From Bacteroidota bacterium (lineage in GTDB: Bacteria; Bacteroidota; Bacteroidia; Bacteroidales; Dysgonomonadaceae), in contig JAEZGN010000023.1 of the NCBI GenBank assembly GCA_023437305.1, positions 186,001 through 250,000 on the forward strand: 64,000 bases of DNA, in the 5' to 3' direction. Positions 52,469 to 60,848 of the stretch are shown in pieces. Made by a program: the position numbers and the translations under genes. The notes below the pieces were generated by a model that was given only the letters and a program-made list of their open reading frames with translations, was not told the DNA's origin and ran no database searches. Every line of letters starts with the position of its first letter. Position 1 is the stretch's first letter.

Positions 52469-53125
52469 ATGGAACAGAAAGATGTTATAATCGTAGACCG
52501 GCAAGGTATAACCCGTATCGGGATGGAGACGCTGGTAGGTGAGACAAAAAAAGCCTCTTCGGTGCTTTTCACGGAAAGCAAATCCGAACTGGTTAGATTG
52601 TTGAGCTCTCACCCCGAAGCCGTTGTGATACTGGATTATACCCTGTCTGATTTTATAAGCGTAGATGATTTGCTGAATGTAGGTTATCGTTTTTCGCATG
52701 TAAACTGGTTGTTATTCTCCGAAGAACTGAGCTATGACTTCCTGCGCAGATTGACATCTACGAGCGAAGCATACAGTATTGTTCTCAAGTCGTCGGGACT
52801 CGATGAGATAAATATTGCGCTGGCTCATGTATTAAGGGGCGAACGTTTTATTTGTGCAAGGGTTGCCAACCAATTACTGCAGGCACAGAAAGCACCTACC
52901 GATACTGTGGATCATATACTGACCTCTACAGAAAAAGAAATACTCAAAGAAATAGCCATAGGGCGTACCACAAAAGAAATTGCGGCGAATCGCAATCTTA
53001 GCTTTCATACCATCATTACCCACCGTAAGAATATCTTCCGTAAGCTGGAAGTAAACAATGTGCACGAAGCAACGAAATATGCGATGCGTGCGGGATTGAT
53101 TGATATGGCAGAGTATTATATCTGA
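52469..53125 (+). CDS. LuxR-family response regulator
   Basis: 218 aa. Receiver domain retains the phospho-accepting D56 in HPEAVVILDYTLSD and acidic D10; the conserved Lys is in SIVLKSSG. LuxR HTH at about 150-210 (LTSTEKEILKEIAIGRTTKEIA). No histidine kinase is adjacent. Related to the degenerate regulator at 21471; the two share the HTxITHRxNI helix. Confidence 0.88.
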   Translation: MEQKDVIIVDRQGITRIGMETLVGETKKASSVLFTESKSELVRLLSSHPEAVVILDYTLSDFISVDDLLNVGYRFSHVNWLLFSEELSYDFLRRLTSTSEAYSIVLKSSGLDEINIALAHVLRGERFICARVANQLLQAQKAPTDTVDHILTSTEKEILKEIAIGRTTKEIAANRNLSFHTIITHRKNIFRKLEVNNVHEATKYAMRAGLIDMAEYYI

Positions 53126-53170
53126 TTCTCAGATACTATTTATTCATACACTCCTTTTGTTTAGTTAATC

Positions 53171-53241
53171 TTTTGTCATCCTGACGAAGGAAGGATTCTT
53201 GTCGCTATATAGATGCTTCGTTACCTCAGTATGAAAAAAAG
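53171..53241. repeat. Imperfect inverted repeat, GTCATCCTGA...CTCAGTATGA element
   Basis: Left arm TTTTGTCATCCTGACGAAGG and right arm GATGCTTCGTTACCTCAGTA(TGA) are imperfect reverse complements. The words GTCATCCTGA, CGAAGG, GATTCTTGTCGC and TGCTTCG resemble a short intergenic repeat common in Bacteroidetes and other genomes. Only this copy is seen here. Confidence 0.55.
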
Positions 53242-53370
53242 AATGTGCAGATACTAACCTTTTTTCTGATTACTTAATATTAACAAAATCTACATATCAA
53301 TTTCCGAACGAAATTTATCTGTCATCTGTTCTAAGAAAGTGCTTTAATTAGCGTACTAAGCAAATAATTA

Positions 53371-53378
53371 TATCTTTG
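53371..53378 (+). promoter_or_regulatory. -7 box for the phosphatase gene
   Basis: TATCTTTG, fits the Bacteroidetes -7 box, 47 bases before the ATG at 53426. Confidence 0.55.
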
Positions 53379-53425
53379 TATAAATCGTTATTAATCGATT
53401 AATATAAACCAAAACGAAAAAATAA

Positions 53426-53923
53426 ATGCAAAATATTGACAATCAAAAGGAATATAAAGTGCTTTTTGTCTGTTTAGGAAATATCTGCCGCTCTCCTGCT
53501 GCGGAAGGAATTCTCAAGACGATGGTAAAAGAGCAGGGGTTAAGTGATAAAATTACCGTAGATTCGGCGGGGACGTCGGGATATCATATCGATGAATTGC
53601 CCGACTTACGAATGAGGAAGCATGCAACAAGGAGAGGGTATACGCTGGATTCTTTGTCTCGTAAATTTACGGTTAATGACTTCGATAATTTTGATCTTAT
53701 CTTGGTGATGGACGACAACAATCATCGTGATGTAATGCGACTGGCACCCGACTTGGAATCGGAAAAGAAAGTATACCGTATGATGGATTTTTCACAAGAC
53801 TTTGTACACGATCACGTACCCGATCCTTACTACTCGGGCGCTGATGGCTTCGAGCTGGTTCTCGATCTGCTGGAAGATTCTTGCGATGGGCTGCTGAATA
53901 AAATAAAGAAAGGTGAATTGTAA
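53426..53923 (+). CDS. Low-molecular-weight protein-tyrosine phosphatase
   Basis: 165 aa. P-loop C16-LGNIC-R22-S (CX5R) in VCLGNICRSPAAEG, and general-acid Asp D133 in VPDPYYSG. Cytosolic phosphatase, often acting with tyrosine kinases in polysaccharide control, but none is adjacent. Convergent with the dehydrogenase gene that begins immediately after its stop. Confidence 0.95.
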   Translation: MQNIDNQKEYKVLFVCLGNICRSPAAEGILKTMVKEQGLSDKITVDSAGTSGYHIDELPDLRMRKHATRRGYTLDSLSRKFTVNDFDNFDLILVMDDNNHRDVMRLAPDLESEKKVYRMMDFSQDFVHDHVPDPYYSGADGFELVLDLLEDSCDGLLNKIKKGEL

Positions 53924-54874
53924 CTAATTCACCTTATCTATTTGTCCTCCTTTGAAGAAGTTGATTATATTTTTTACCACTTCGTGAGCCATATCCCGTC
54001 GTACGCTATAAGTGCCTGTTCCGGCATGAGGGGACAGAATGGCATTATCCAATTCCAATAGTTCCGGGAAAATCTTAGGCTCTTTTTCGAACACATCAAG
54101 ACCCGCCGCATATATTTCTCCTGTTTTCAAGGCTGTGGCAAGAGCTTTCTCGTCTACCAGTTGCCCACGGGCAGTATTGATAAGTATAGCACTGTTTTTC
54201 ATTTTTTTGAATTCGGCTTCTCCCATCAGGTGATAAGTCTCGGCTGTGGCAGGTGCGTTAAGCGATACCACGTCCGATTCTTTGAGGAGTGTGTCGAAAT
54301 CTACATAGGTGGCGTTATACTTCTCTTCAATGTCTTTTGGCAGTCTGTTTCTATTATGATAAATGATGCTCATGCCCGATGCTAAGGCTCTGCGTGCAAC
54401 CGCCTGCCCGATACGCCCCATGCCATATATACCAAGCGTTTGCCCATAAAGCGAAACACCCAAATCTCCATATATACTCCAATCGAGTCTGACGCCTGAG
54501 TGCAGCTTGTGATTGTAGTAAGCTACTTTACGAGCTGTTGCCATCATCAAGGCAAAACACAACTCGGCTGTGGGTTCTAATACCGATTGGGGAGTATTGG
54601 TTACGGCAATTCCTTTCGAGGCGGCATATTCCACATCTATATTGTTATATCCTACACCATAGTTGGCTATCAGTTTTAGTTTTTTTGCCTTATCTATAAT
54701 CTCTGCATCTGTCTGAAACGAAAAATTAGGGACGAATACATCTATGTCGGATATCCGTTCCAGAATTTCATCTTTCGTGAACAGCTTGTTTTCGGGGTAT
54801 ATAATGATAAATTTTCCTTCAAGTCCGGCAAAATCTTCTCGTTTGAAATTATGCCCCATCAATATCTTTTTCAT
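53924..54874 (-). CDS. D-2-hydroxyacid dehydrogenase
   Basis: 316 aa NAD(P)-dependent oxidoreductase. Rossmann loop GIYGMGRIGQAVA; catalytic Arg in NTARGQLVD, Glu in FEKEPK and His in SPHAGTG. Could be a glyoxylate/hydroxypyruvate reductase or a phosphoglycerate-dehydrogenase-like enzyme; the substrate cannot be decided by eye. A role with glycerate kinase is possible. Confidence 0.88.
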   Translation of the reverse strand: MKKILMGHNFKREDFAGLEGKFIIIYPENKLFTKDEILERISDIDVFVPNFSFQTDAEIIDKAKKLKLIANYGVGYNNIDVEYAASKGIAVTNTPQSVLEPTAELCFALMMATARKVAYYNHKLHSGVRLDWSIYGDLGVSLYGQTLGIYGMGRIGQAVARRALASGMSIIYHNRNRLPKDIEEKYNATYVDFDTLLKESDVVSLNAPATAETYHLMGEAEFKKMKNSAILINTARGQLVDEKALATALKTGEIYAAGLDVFEKEPKIFPELLELDNAILSPHAGTGTYSVRRDMAHEVVKNIINFFKGGQIDKVN

Positions 54875-54945
54875 AATGTTCTTGAGTTAAGTAATAAATA
54901 GCATTACCGATCATCTTCCGGCTTTGTCACGTTTGTGAAGAAAGC

Positions 54946-54979
54946 TTTTTCGCTGCTCAAGTCGGATTTTTCGCTACTC
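54946..54979. repeat. Short direct repeat
   Basis: TTTTTCGCTGCTC (54946-54958) and TTTTTCGCTACTC (54967-54979) differ at one base, 21 bases apart, in the 128-base gap before the HAD gene. Possibly another degraded intergenic repeat. Confidence 0.4.
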
Positions 54980-55002
54980 TCTAAATGACAGAATCTTCTG
55001 TT

Positions 55003-55425
55003 TCACAGGACTCCTTTTTCTATAAGCATTTCTTTTATTTTGAGCCAGTCCACATAAGGCCTGTCGCAAATATTTTCGTCGTAAATAATGGGGCATCCCA
55101 GATTGGCATCATCTATGTACATGTGTCCATAGGCCTTGGGCGATGATGTCCAAAAGCGTTGGGTCGGATTTTTTTGGATGCCATACAAAGGTATGCCATT
55201 ATCTTCAAACCATTTTACGGCTTCTGTCAGTACGTTTTCTTCAACGATGACCTCCTCGCCATTTATTTTTTTCTTCTTTTTGCGGTCGCTACGCATCGTA
55301 AAGAGTATCAGCCGATGCCCCTTATCTGTTAGTTCCTTCAAAACAGGGATTGCGCCAATATCTTTTCCTATATTCGGGAACTCATGTGTTACACATGTCC
55401 CGTCAAAATCTATACATATATCCAT
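55003..55425 (-). CDS. Small HAD-superfamily phosphatase
   Basis: 140 aa without a cap domain. D6-F-D8-GTCV is the HAD nucleophile motif; FTMRSD is motif II and the acidic MYIDDANLG motif is near the end. The conserved WTSSPKAYGHM segment resembles small HAD proteins known from Bacteroides. Substrate unknown. On the minus strand, downstream of tatA and separated by a terminator. Confidence 0.82.
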   Translation of the reverse strand: MDICIDFDGTCVTHEFPNIGKDIGAIPVLKELTDKGHRLILFTMRSDRKKKKKINGEEVIVEENVLTEAVKWFEDNGIPLYGIQKNPTQRFWTSSPKAYGHMYIDDANLGCPIIYDENICDRPYVDWLKIKEMLIEKGVL

Positions 55426-55465
55426 ATTACTTAAAACAGAAATAAAACGCTTTTGTTTACAAATC

Positions 55466-55493
55466 GAAAAACCCGGATTATAACTAATCCGGG
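55466..55493 (-). terminator. Terminator after tatA
   Basis: Perfect 9-bp stem (CCCGGATTA 55472-55480, TAATCCGGG 55485-55493) with a 4-base loop. Read on the minus strand it is followed by TTTTT. Confidence 0.8.
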
Positions 55494-55526
55494 CCTATAT
55501 CAAAAGAATAATTTTCTGAGAAATTA

Positions 55527-55718
55527 TTACTTGTTTTCAGAAGTTCCGTTTATATCGTCTTCAAGGCCATTTACACCATCTTTGAAGCTTTTAACTCCTT
55601 TACCCAATCCTTTCATGAGTTCAGGAATTTTCTTTCCTCCAAACAATAGTAAAACAACAATGGCAATGATGATGATTTCTCCGGTTCCTAAGTTTCCTAA
55701 AAATAAAAGAGTGTTCAT
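55527..55718 (-). CDS. tatA: Twin-arginine translocase subunit TatA/E
   Basis: 63 aa. One N-terminal membrane helix (IIIIAIVVLLLFGGKKIPEL) with FGGKKIPE, followed by an amphipathic helix and a short acidic tail, the TatA pattern. Forms the pore for folded proteins. tatC is not adjacent. Confidence 0.93.
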   Translation of the reverse strand: MNTLLFLGNLGTGEIIIIAIVVLLLFGGKKIPELMKGLGKGVKSFKDGVNGLEDDINGTSENK

Positions 55719-55971
55719 CTGGCTATTAATTTATGTCGTTATACATTTAGATTGCTAAAGTAGTCAGAATAAAATTATTCTTGATAACTTTTACATCTTT
55801 TAAATAAAGGTTTATATTATGTTCGGGTAACGAAGCACGTCGGCTTCTTTTACTATATGCATTATAAAAAACATGGTGCTGATGAAGCTTTCTTTATATC
55901 CGATTTTTTGTCAAATAGAATTATTTGTCTAATTTAGGGCGCTTAAGAACCAGAACTAATTTATTAATATT
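55719..55971. other. Intergenic region upstream of the outer-membrane barrel gene
   Basis: Non-coding and AT-rich. A near-consensus -7 (TAATTTAG, one mismatch, just before 55940) may serve the downstream gene. Nothing else seen. Confidence 0.4.
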
Positions 55972-56580
55972 ATGAGAATTATTAAAATTTCTTTTGCTCT
56001 GCTTGTTGCTTTGGTAGCAAGTGTTAGTATGTCTGCGCAATTGCCTGTATCTTTAGGCGTAAAGGCCGGAATGAATTTGACCGAATTGCAAAATGTAGAT
56101 GATGATAATAAGGTTGGTTTCAATATTGGGCTAACTGCCGAGCTTGCATTGCCAAGTAGTTTTTATTTGATGTCGGGACTTGAGTTTACGACGAAAGGAA
56201 CCAAGGGTAAAAATGTAGTAATTGATGTTTCCGGCACGAAGGATAAAGTTACCTATAATTCGATGTATATTCAATTGCCTATACATGCCGGATACAAACT
56301 TGATTTAACTCCCGGTACTAAACTTGTATTCCGTGCAGGGCCGTATTTGGCTTATGGAGTAGGAGGGAAAATAAAATCGGATACGAAAGGATTTGAAGAC
56401 AAGGATTTTTTTGGAGATGACAGCAATCGTTTCGATTTTGGAATTGGCGGAGCTGTAGGTGTTGAATTCCTAAATAAGATAAATGTTAGCCTTGGTGCCG
56501 ATCATGGGTTAACCAAAGTATTTAAAGATACTAAAATCAAAAATCGGGCTGCATATATCAGTGTAGGATATAAATTCTGA
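55972..56580 (+). CDS. PorT-type outer-membrane beta-barrel protein
   Basis: 202 aa. Signal peptide (ends MSAQ), then the PorT/OMP_b-brl_2 pattern: LGVKAGMNLTEL at the start, alternating strands, and terminal YISVGYKF. Related to the fragment at 3-173. Function unknown; this family includes proteins with roles in secretion and envelope structure. Confidence 0.85.
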   Translation: MRIIKISFALLVALVASVSMSAQLPVSLGVKAGMNLTELQNVDDDNKVGFNIGLTAELALPSSFYLMSGLEFTTKGTKGKNVVIDVSGTKDKVTYNSMYIQLPIHAGYKLDLTPGTKLVFRAGPYLAYGVGGKIKSDTKGFEDKDFFGDDSNRFDFGIGGAVGVEFLNKINVSLGADHGLTKVFKDTKIKNRAAYISVGYKF

Positions 56581-56685
56581 TCCGTTCTATTGTAAGCTTA
56601 TATAAGAACTATCTGTCTTGATTTACTTTCTGCATTTTCAGCTATAAAGTTTATCTAATAAGAGAGAGTTCTTTGATATAACAGG

Positions 56686-56797
56686 GTGACAAAAGGTGAC
56701 ACTTTAAAATATACTTAAAAGTGTCACTTTTGTCACTTTTTGATTGTAAGTGGTTGATATATAGTGAATACATTTTTCGCTAAATTGTCACTTTTTT
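56686..56797. repeat. GTGACA inverted repeat element, copy 2
   Basis: GTGACAAAAGGTGACACTTT (56686-56705) is matched by its reverse complement, with one base inserted, at 56718-56736 (AAAGTGTCACTTTTGTCAC). A third TGTCACTTTTTT lies at 56786-56797. The words match the element at 5701-5744. Confidence 0.75.
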
Positions 56798-56816
56798 AGG
56801 CTTTTGTCGATATCTT

Positions 56817-57536
56817 TTATGGTTTATAGTTGATTCCGGCTTTGCGTGCCTGAGCATGTTGCAGTCTTCTGGGAACATTATAGAGCCTGCCATCTTTTAT
56901 CAGTCGCGAACCGGTTTGCTTAAACCAGAATGATATGTTATTTGCTATACATAGTTCGTGCAGTTCCATAATCCAGTCGAAATTGCAAGGGCGTGCATCT
57001 TGACCCGATTCGCCTCCGGCTGTAATATGCTCTACCCATGACCCGATGTAAGGGTTCAGGTCTATCCTTTCCAAGAGGGGTTCGCATATAATCATTTTGT
57101 GCTTGATGGGTGCCGCCTTATAAATGGGTAGCCTGTAGTCAGCTCTATCCTGATTCTCTACCGTGCAGCAAATGGTGACATTGTCGTAACCCTCGCCCCA
57201 GTCGTCGGGTAGTCCTACTGTCAGTCGGTCGATGCGTTTGGTTATCATCAGAAAGGTTAGGTCGCTTCTTTCCCTTATCATTCGCCATGCTTCAGGACGC
57301 CATTGATCTGCGTCTTTGTTGAAGAAGTCGGATGTGAAACAGGTGTACACCTCTGTGCCGGATGGTATTTTGTATTCTCCGTTTCTCTTTTTCCGGATGG
57401 GTACATCGAAGTTTTTTGTTTGGGTTACAACTGTGCTGTCTATGCCTCGTCGTGCATCACCACGATATACATAGCAGTGTTTGCAACCTTCGCTTATCTT
57501 GTGACAGCCGTGCCACGGATTCCATAGTGCTGACAT
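56817..57536 (-). CDS. DUF5131 family protein (phage Gp37/Gp68-like)
   Basis: 239 aa from the chosen start. WNPWHG then Cys cluster C11, C18 and C21 (CHKISEGCKHCYV) recalls radical-SAM-like iron-sulfur proteins. ICEPLLERID, AGGESGQDARPC and FWFKQTGSR are the conserved family blocks. Function unknown; members occur in phages and chromosomes. The Met 12 codons earlier overlaps the -7 box region less well. Confidence 0.85.
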   Translation of the reverse strand: MSALWNPWHGCHKISEGCKHCYVYRGDARRGIDSTVVTQTKNFDVPIRKKRNGEYKIPSGTEVYTCFTSDFFNKDADQWRPEAWRMIRERSDLTFLMITKRIDRLTVGLPDDWGEGYDNVTICCTVENQDRADYRLPIYKAAPIKHKMIICEPLLERIDLNPYIGSWVEHITAGGESGQDARPCNFDWIMELHELCIANNISFWFKQTGSRLIKDGRLYNVPRRLQHAQARKAGINYKP

Positions 57537-57554
57537 AATCATTCTTTGTGACTT

Positions 57555-57562
57555 CAAATATA
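57555..57562 (-). promoter_or_regulatory. -7 box for the DUF5131 gene
   Basis: TATATTTG on the minus strand, 18 bases upstream of the ATG at 57536. Confidence 0.55.
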
Positions 57563-57603
57563 AGAAAAGCATAGTGAGTTTTTCACTTTATACCAAAAGT
57601 TTA

Positions 57604-57611
57604 TATCTTTG
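57604..57611 (+). promoter_or_regulatory. -7 box for ffh
   Basis: TATCTTTG, 40 bases before the ffh ATG at 57652. It is divergent from the DUF5131 promoter, about 40 bases away. Confidence 0.6.
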
Positions 57612-57651
57612 TGCACCCATGTAAATTGATTATAAATAACAACCATATAAT

Positions 57652-58971
57652 ATGTTCGAAAGTTTAAGTAATAGATTAGAGCGCTCGTTTAAGATACTGA
57701 AGGGTGAAGGTAAAATCACCGAAATAAATGTTGCGGAAACCCTAAAGGATGTTCGCCGTGCTTTATTGGATGCCGACGTAAACTATAAGACAGCAAAACA
57801 GTTTACCGAGACTGTGAAGGAAAAAGCAATGGGACAGAATGTGCTTACTGCCGTTAAGCCTGAGCAATTGATGGTGAAGATCGTTCATGACGAACTTGCA
57901 GCCTTGATGGGTGGAACCGCTACTGATGTGCATCTGAAAGGCAATCCGGCTGTAATCCTTATGTCGGGTCTTCAAGGTTCGGGTAAGACTACTTTCTCAG
58001 GAAAGCTTGCCAAGATGCTGAAGTCTAAGAAAGGTAAGAATCCGTTGCTTGTAGCCGGAGACGTTTACCGTCCTGCTGCGATCGAACAGTTGAAAATATT
58101 AGGAGAGCAAATCGAAGTTCCTGTATATTGGGAAGAGGGAAGTAAGAACCCCGTGCAGATAGCTCAAAATGCAATTAAGCATGCAAAGCAAAATGGCAAT
58201 GACCTTGTCATCGTCGATACCGCCGGTCGTTTGGCTATCGATGAAGAGATGATGAAAGAGATCACAGCTATTAAGGATGCTGTGAAACCTGACGAGATTC
58301 TCTTTGTGGTAGACTCCATGACAGGACAGGATGCCGTAAACACTGCAAAAGAATTTAATGACAGGCTCAACTTCGACGGGGTAGTGCTTACCAAACTAGA
58401 TGGTGATACGCGTGGTGGTGCTGCGCTTTCTATCCGCTCGGTTGTAGACAAGCCAATCAAGTTTGTGGGTACAGGCGAAAAGATGGACGCATTGGATGTA
58501 TTCCACCCTGAGCGTATGGCAGACCGTATCTTGGGCATGGGTGACATCGTTTCACTCGTAGAAAGAGCGCAGGAGCAATACGATGAAGAAGAAGCACGCC
58601 GCCTGCAAAAGAAAATAGCGAAGAATCAGTTTGACTTCAACGACTTTATCGGGCAGATACAACAGATCAAAAAGATGGGTAACCTGAAGGATTTGGCGTC
58701 TATGATTCCGGGAGTTGGTAAGGCTATTAAAGATATGGATATCGACGATGATGCTTTCAAGAGTATCGAAGCTATTATTTACTCGATGACACCGAAAGAG
58801 CGTTCAACTCCTGAAATCCTGAACGGAAGCCGTCGTGAACGTATCGCTAAAGGTAGCGGAACATCTATCCAAGAGGTGAATAAGCTTATCAAGCAGTTTG
58901 ACCAAACTCGTAAGATGATGAAGATGATGACTCAAATGAAAGGTGGCAAAATGCCGAATATGAGAAGGTAA
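57652..58971 (+). CDS. ffh: Signal recognition particle protein Ffh
   Basis: 439 aa SRP54 GTPase. N-domain at 1-95, G-domain with G106-LQGSGKT (G1), DTAGRLAID (G3) and TKLDGDTRGG (G4), and a Met-rich M-domain ending MMKMMTQMKGGKMPNM that binds signal peptides and 4.5S RNA. No SRP RNA gene seen in this window. Confidence 0.97.
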   Translation: MFESLSNRLERSFKILKGEGKITEINVAETLKDVRRALLDADVNYKTAKQFTETVKEKAMGQNVLTAVKPEQLMVKIVHDELAALMGGTATDVHLKGNPAVILMSGLQGSGKTTFSGKLAKMLKSKKGKNPLLVAGDVYRPAAIEQLKILGEQIEVPVYWEEGSKNPVQIAQNAIKHAKQNGNDLVIVDTAGRLAIDEEMMKEITAIKDAVKPDEILFVVDSMTGQDAVNTAKEFNDRLNFDGVVLTKLDGDTRGGAALSIRSVVDKPIKFVGTGEKMDALDVFHPERMADRILGMGDIVSLVERAQEQYDEEEARRLQKKIAKNQFDFNDFIGQIQQIKKMGNLKDLASMIPGVGKAIKDMDIDDDAFKSIEAIIYSMTPKERSTPEILNGSRRERIAKGSGTSIQEVNKLIKQFDQTRKMMKMMTQMKGGKMPNMRR

Positions 58972-58991
58972 TTCTTTATAGAACGATATAT

Positions 58992-59031
58992 AAAAAGAAA
59001 ATCCGGATCGTACGATCCGGATTTTCTTTTT
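58992..59031. terminator. Bidirectional terminator between ffh and trxB
   Basis: A perfect 40-base palindrome (arms 58992-59011 and 59012-59031) with GTAC at the centre and A/T tails on both sides. Serves the convergent ffh and trxB genes. Confidence 0.93.
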
Positions 59032-59046
59032 TAGTATATAGATGCC

Positions 59047-59988
59047 TTACAGGCCTTTTTCACTTAAATATCTTTCTGCTTCTATCGCAGCCTGACAGCC
59101 ACTTCCGGCAGCTGTAATAGCTTGACGATATATCGGGTCGGCTACGTCTCCTGCAGCAAAAACACCTTCTACTCCTGTTTTTGGAGTACCTGGTGTTGTG
59201 ATAATATATCCTACAGGGTCGAGGTTAAGCTGCGCCTTGAATATGTCCGTATTTGGTTTGTGTCCTATAGCAAGGAAGAATCCGTCGATCTTGATATCGA
59301 ACTTTTCTTCGTTTGGTTCACCTAGGTGTCTTACTACATGTACACCTTCTACGCCATTTTCGCCAAAAAGTCCTGTAGCGTTGCATTCGAACAAGATCTC
59401 TATTTTAGGATTTTGCATAGCTCTGTCTTGCATCACCTTCGATGCTCGTAGATATGGTTTACGTACAATCAGATACACTTTTTCGGCTAGTCCTGCCAGA
59501 TAGATCGCTTCTTCACAAGCAGTGTCTCCACCACCAACAACAGCTACAATCTTCTTGCGATAGAAGAACCCATCGCATGTAGCACACGCAGAAACTCCCA
59601 TGCCTGCATATTTAGTTTCGTCTGATAGACCTAAGTATTTGGCACTGGCTCCTGTTGCTATAATAACTGTATCTGCTTCGATCACTTTTTCGCCATCGAT
59701 AGTCACTTTGTGCGGAAGAGAAGAGAAGTCTGCCGCTGTAGCTATGCCAAAGCGTATATCAGCGCCAAAGCGAGTGGCCTGCTTCTTTAAGTCTTCCATC
59801 AACTCGGGGCCGGTAATACCTTCAGGGTATCCCGGGAAGTTTTCAACCTCGGTAGTTGTTGTTAATTGTCCTCCGGGTTGTATTCCTTCATATAGTACCG
59901 GAGAAAGATTTGCTCTCGATGCATAAATAGCTGCAGTGTATCCCGCAGGTCCTGAGCCAATAATGAGGCAACGTACTTTTTCGTTCAT
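59047..59988 (-). CDS. trxB: Thioredoxin reductase
   Basis: 313 aa FAD/NADPH flavoprotein. FAD loop GSGPAGYTAAIYASRA; redox pair C135-AT-C138 in SACATCDGFF; NADPH loop VGGGDTACEEA. Reduces thioredoxin in the cytoplasm. Own promoter of consensus form (60025-60055). Confidence 0.97.
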   Translation of the reverse strand: MNEKVRCLIIGSGPAGYTAAIYASRANLSPVLYEGIQPGGQLTTTTEVENFPGYPEGITGPELMEDLKKQATRFGADIRFGIATAADFSSLPHKVTIDGEKVIEADTVIIATGASAKYLGLSDETKYAGMGVSACATCDGFFYRKKIVAVVGGGDTACEEAIYLAGLAEKVYLIVRKPYLRASKVMQDRAMQNPKIEILFECNATGLFGENGVEGVHVVRHLGEPNEEKFDIKIDGFFLAIGHKPNTDIFKAQLNLDPVGYIITTPGTPKTGVEGVFAAGDVADPIYRQAITAAGSGCQAAIEAERYLSEKGL

Positions 59989-60024
59989 GTTTTATATTTT
60001 TATATGTTTTGTTTATATTTTATA

Positions 60025-60055
60025 CAAAGATATAGAATTTGCTTATATCTTCAAA
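60025..60055 (-). promoter_or_regulatory. Consensus promoter for trxB
   Basis: On the minus strand TTTG (60055-60052), 19 bases, then TATCTTTG (60032-60025): a full match to the Bacteroidetes vegetative consensus. Confidence 0.85.
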
Positions 60056-60101
60056 GGTTATTCGGTTCGTATTTTCTATGTAATGATAAACACAATCTAT
60101 G

Positions 60102-60740
60102 TTACCGTAAGTCTACTATTTCTGCACTAGGATAATCTTTCTTGTTGAAAGAAAAAATAGCATCGGAAATATTAGTTCCTGTTTGATAGCTTTTTATAGA
60201 TAAGATATTTTGTATGCCGGCTTTATCTATCAGTGTTATCTTTGAAAATACATTGCTGGATTTATCTATTTGTACCAGTATTTTGGTAATGTCTGCATTC
60301 TTCTTTTGGGGAATCAGCTCTATCTCTAAAACGGTTTTTCCTCCTGTTCTTTTTTCTCCTTTGTAGGATAGATTATAGCCTTTCTTATAAATACTGAAAA
60401 GCATAGAAGGGCTTATTCCTTGTAGCTCTGCACCTGTAGGATTGCTGACGTTCACCTCTTCAGTATCTTTTACATACACCCATTGTGTTTTACCGTCGAA
60501 CCAAGTAATAGCATCCGGTATTTCTATTTTGAACTTGTCTCCCTTCATATAAGCCTTACCATCGTAGCTATATACCAATTTAGCCTTCGTGTCTTTAGAG
60601 TCTAAGGTAAAGCTTGCTACGACCCCTCCGGCTTTGTTGTATGTTTCGGCTGCCTTATCTAAGATCGTGCGTGCATCTTGTGCAGAAATACTCAACGTGA
60701 AAATGAAGAGTGATATAAGGGAAAGTAACTTTGTTTTCAT
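60102..60740 (-). CDS. lolA: LolA-like outer-membrane lipoprotein carrier
   Basis: 212 aa. Signal peptide (SLISLFIFTLSISAQ), then the LolA pattern: ARTILDKAAETYNKAGGVVASF, GDKFKIEIPDAITWFDGKTQWVY and the C-terminal KLKV-type strands. Shuttles lipoproteins across the periplasm. 108 bases after ftsK; probably one transcript with it. Confidence 0.9.
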   Translation of the reverse strand: MKTKLLSLISLFIFTLSISAQDARTILDKAAETYNKAGGVVASFTLDSKDTKAKLVYSYDGKAYMKGDKFKIEIPDAITWFDGKTQWVYVKDTEEVNVSNPTGAELQGISPSMLFSIYKKGYNLSYKGEKRTGGKTVLEIELIPQKKNADITKILVQIDKSSNVFSKITLIDKAGIQNILSIKSYQTGTNISDAIFSFNKKDYPSAEIVDLR

Positions 60741-60848
60741 CTTTTGTTATATTGTTTAGCTTCTTTGACTTTGTTATCCATTAAAGGTTTAAATATTAAA
60801 CTTGCCTAGTCTTTTTTCGGGCTGGATGATATTAAGCATTAAGGAGGC

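Larger units (their letters stand above)
53126..53425. other. Intergenic region with a dispersed-repeat remnant
   Basis: 300 bases between the LuxR gene and the phosphatase gene. Contains the repeat element at 53171-53241 and the phosphatase -7 box at 53371-53378. Remainder AT-rich. Confidence 0.6.

Noticed and set aside
56686..56736. GTGACA inverted repeat as a simple terminator
   Set aside because: The related copy at 5701-5744 is between divergent genes, and the arms contain repeated GTGACA words not expected of a terminator. Termination is not excluded for copy 2 alone.
56817..57572. DUF5131 gene as evidence of a prophage
   Set aside because: No other phage genes, integrase or attachment repeats are seen in the window; the gene stands alone beside ffh.
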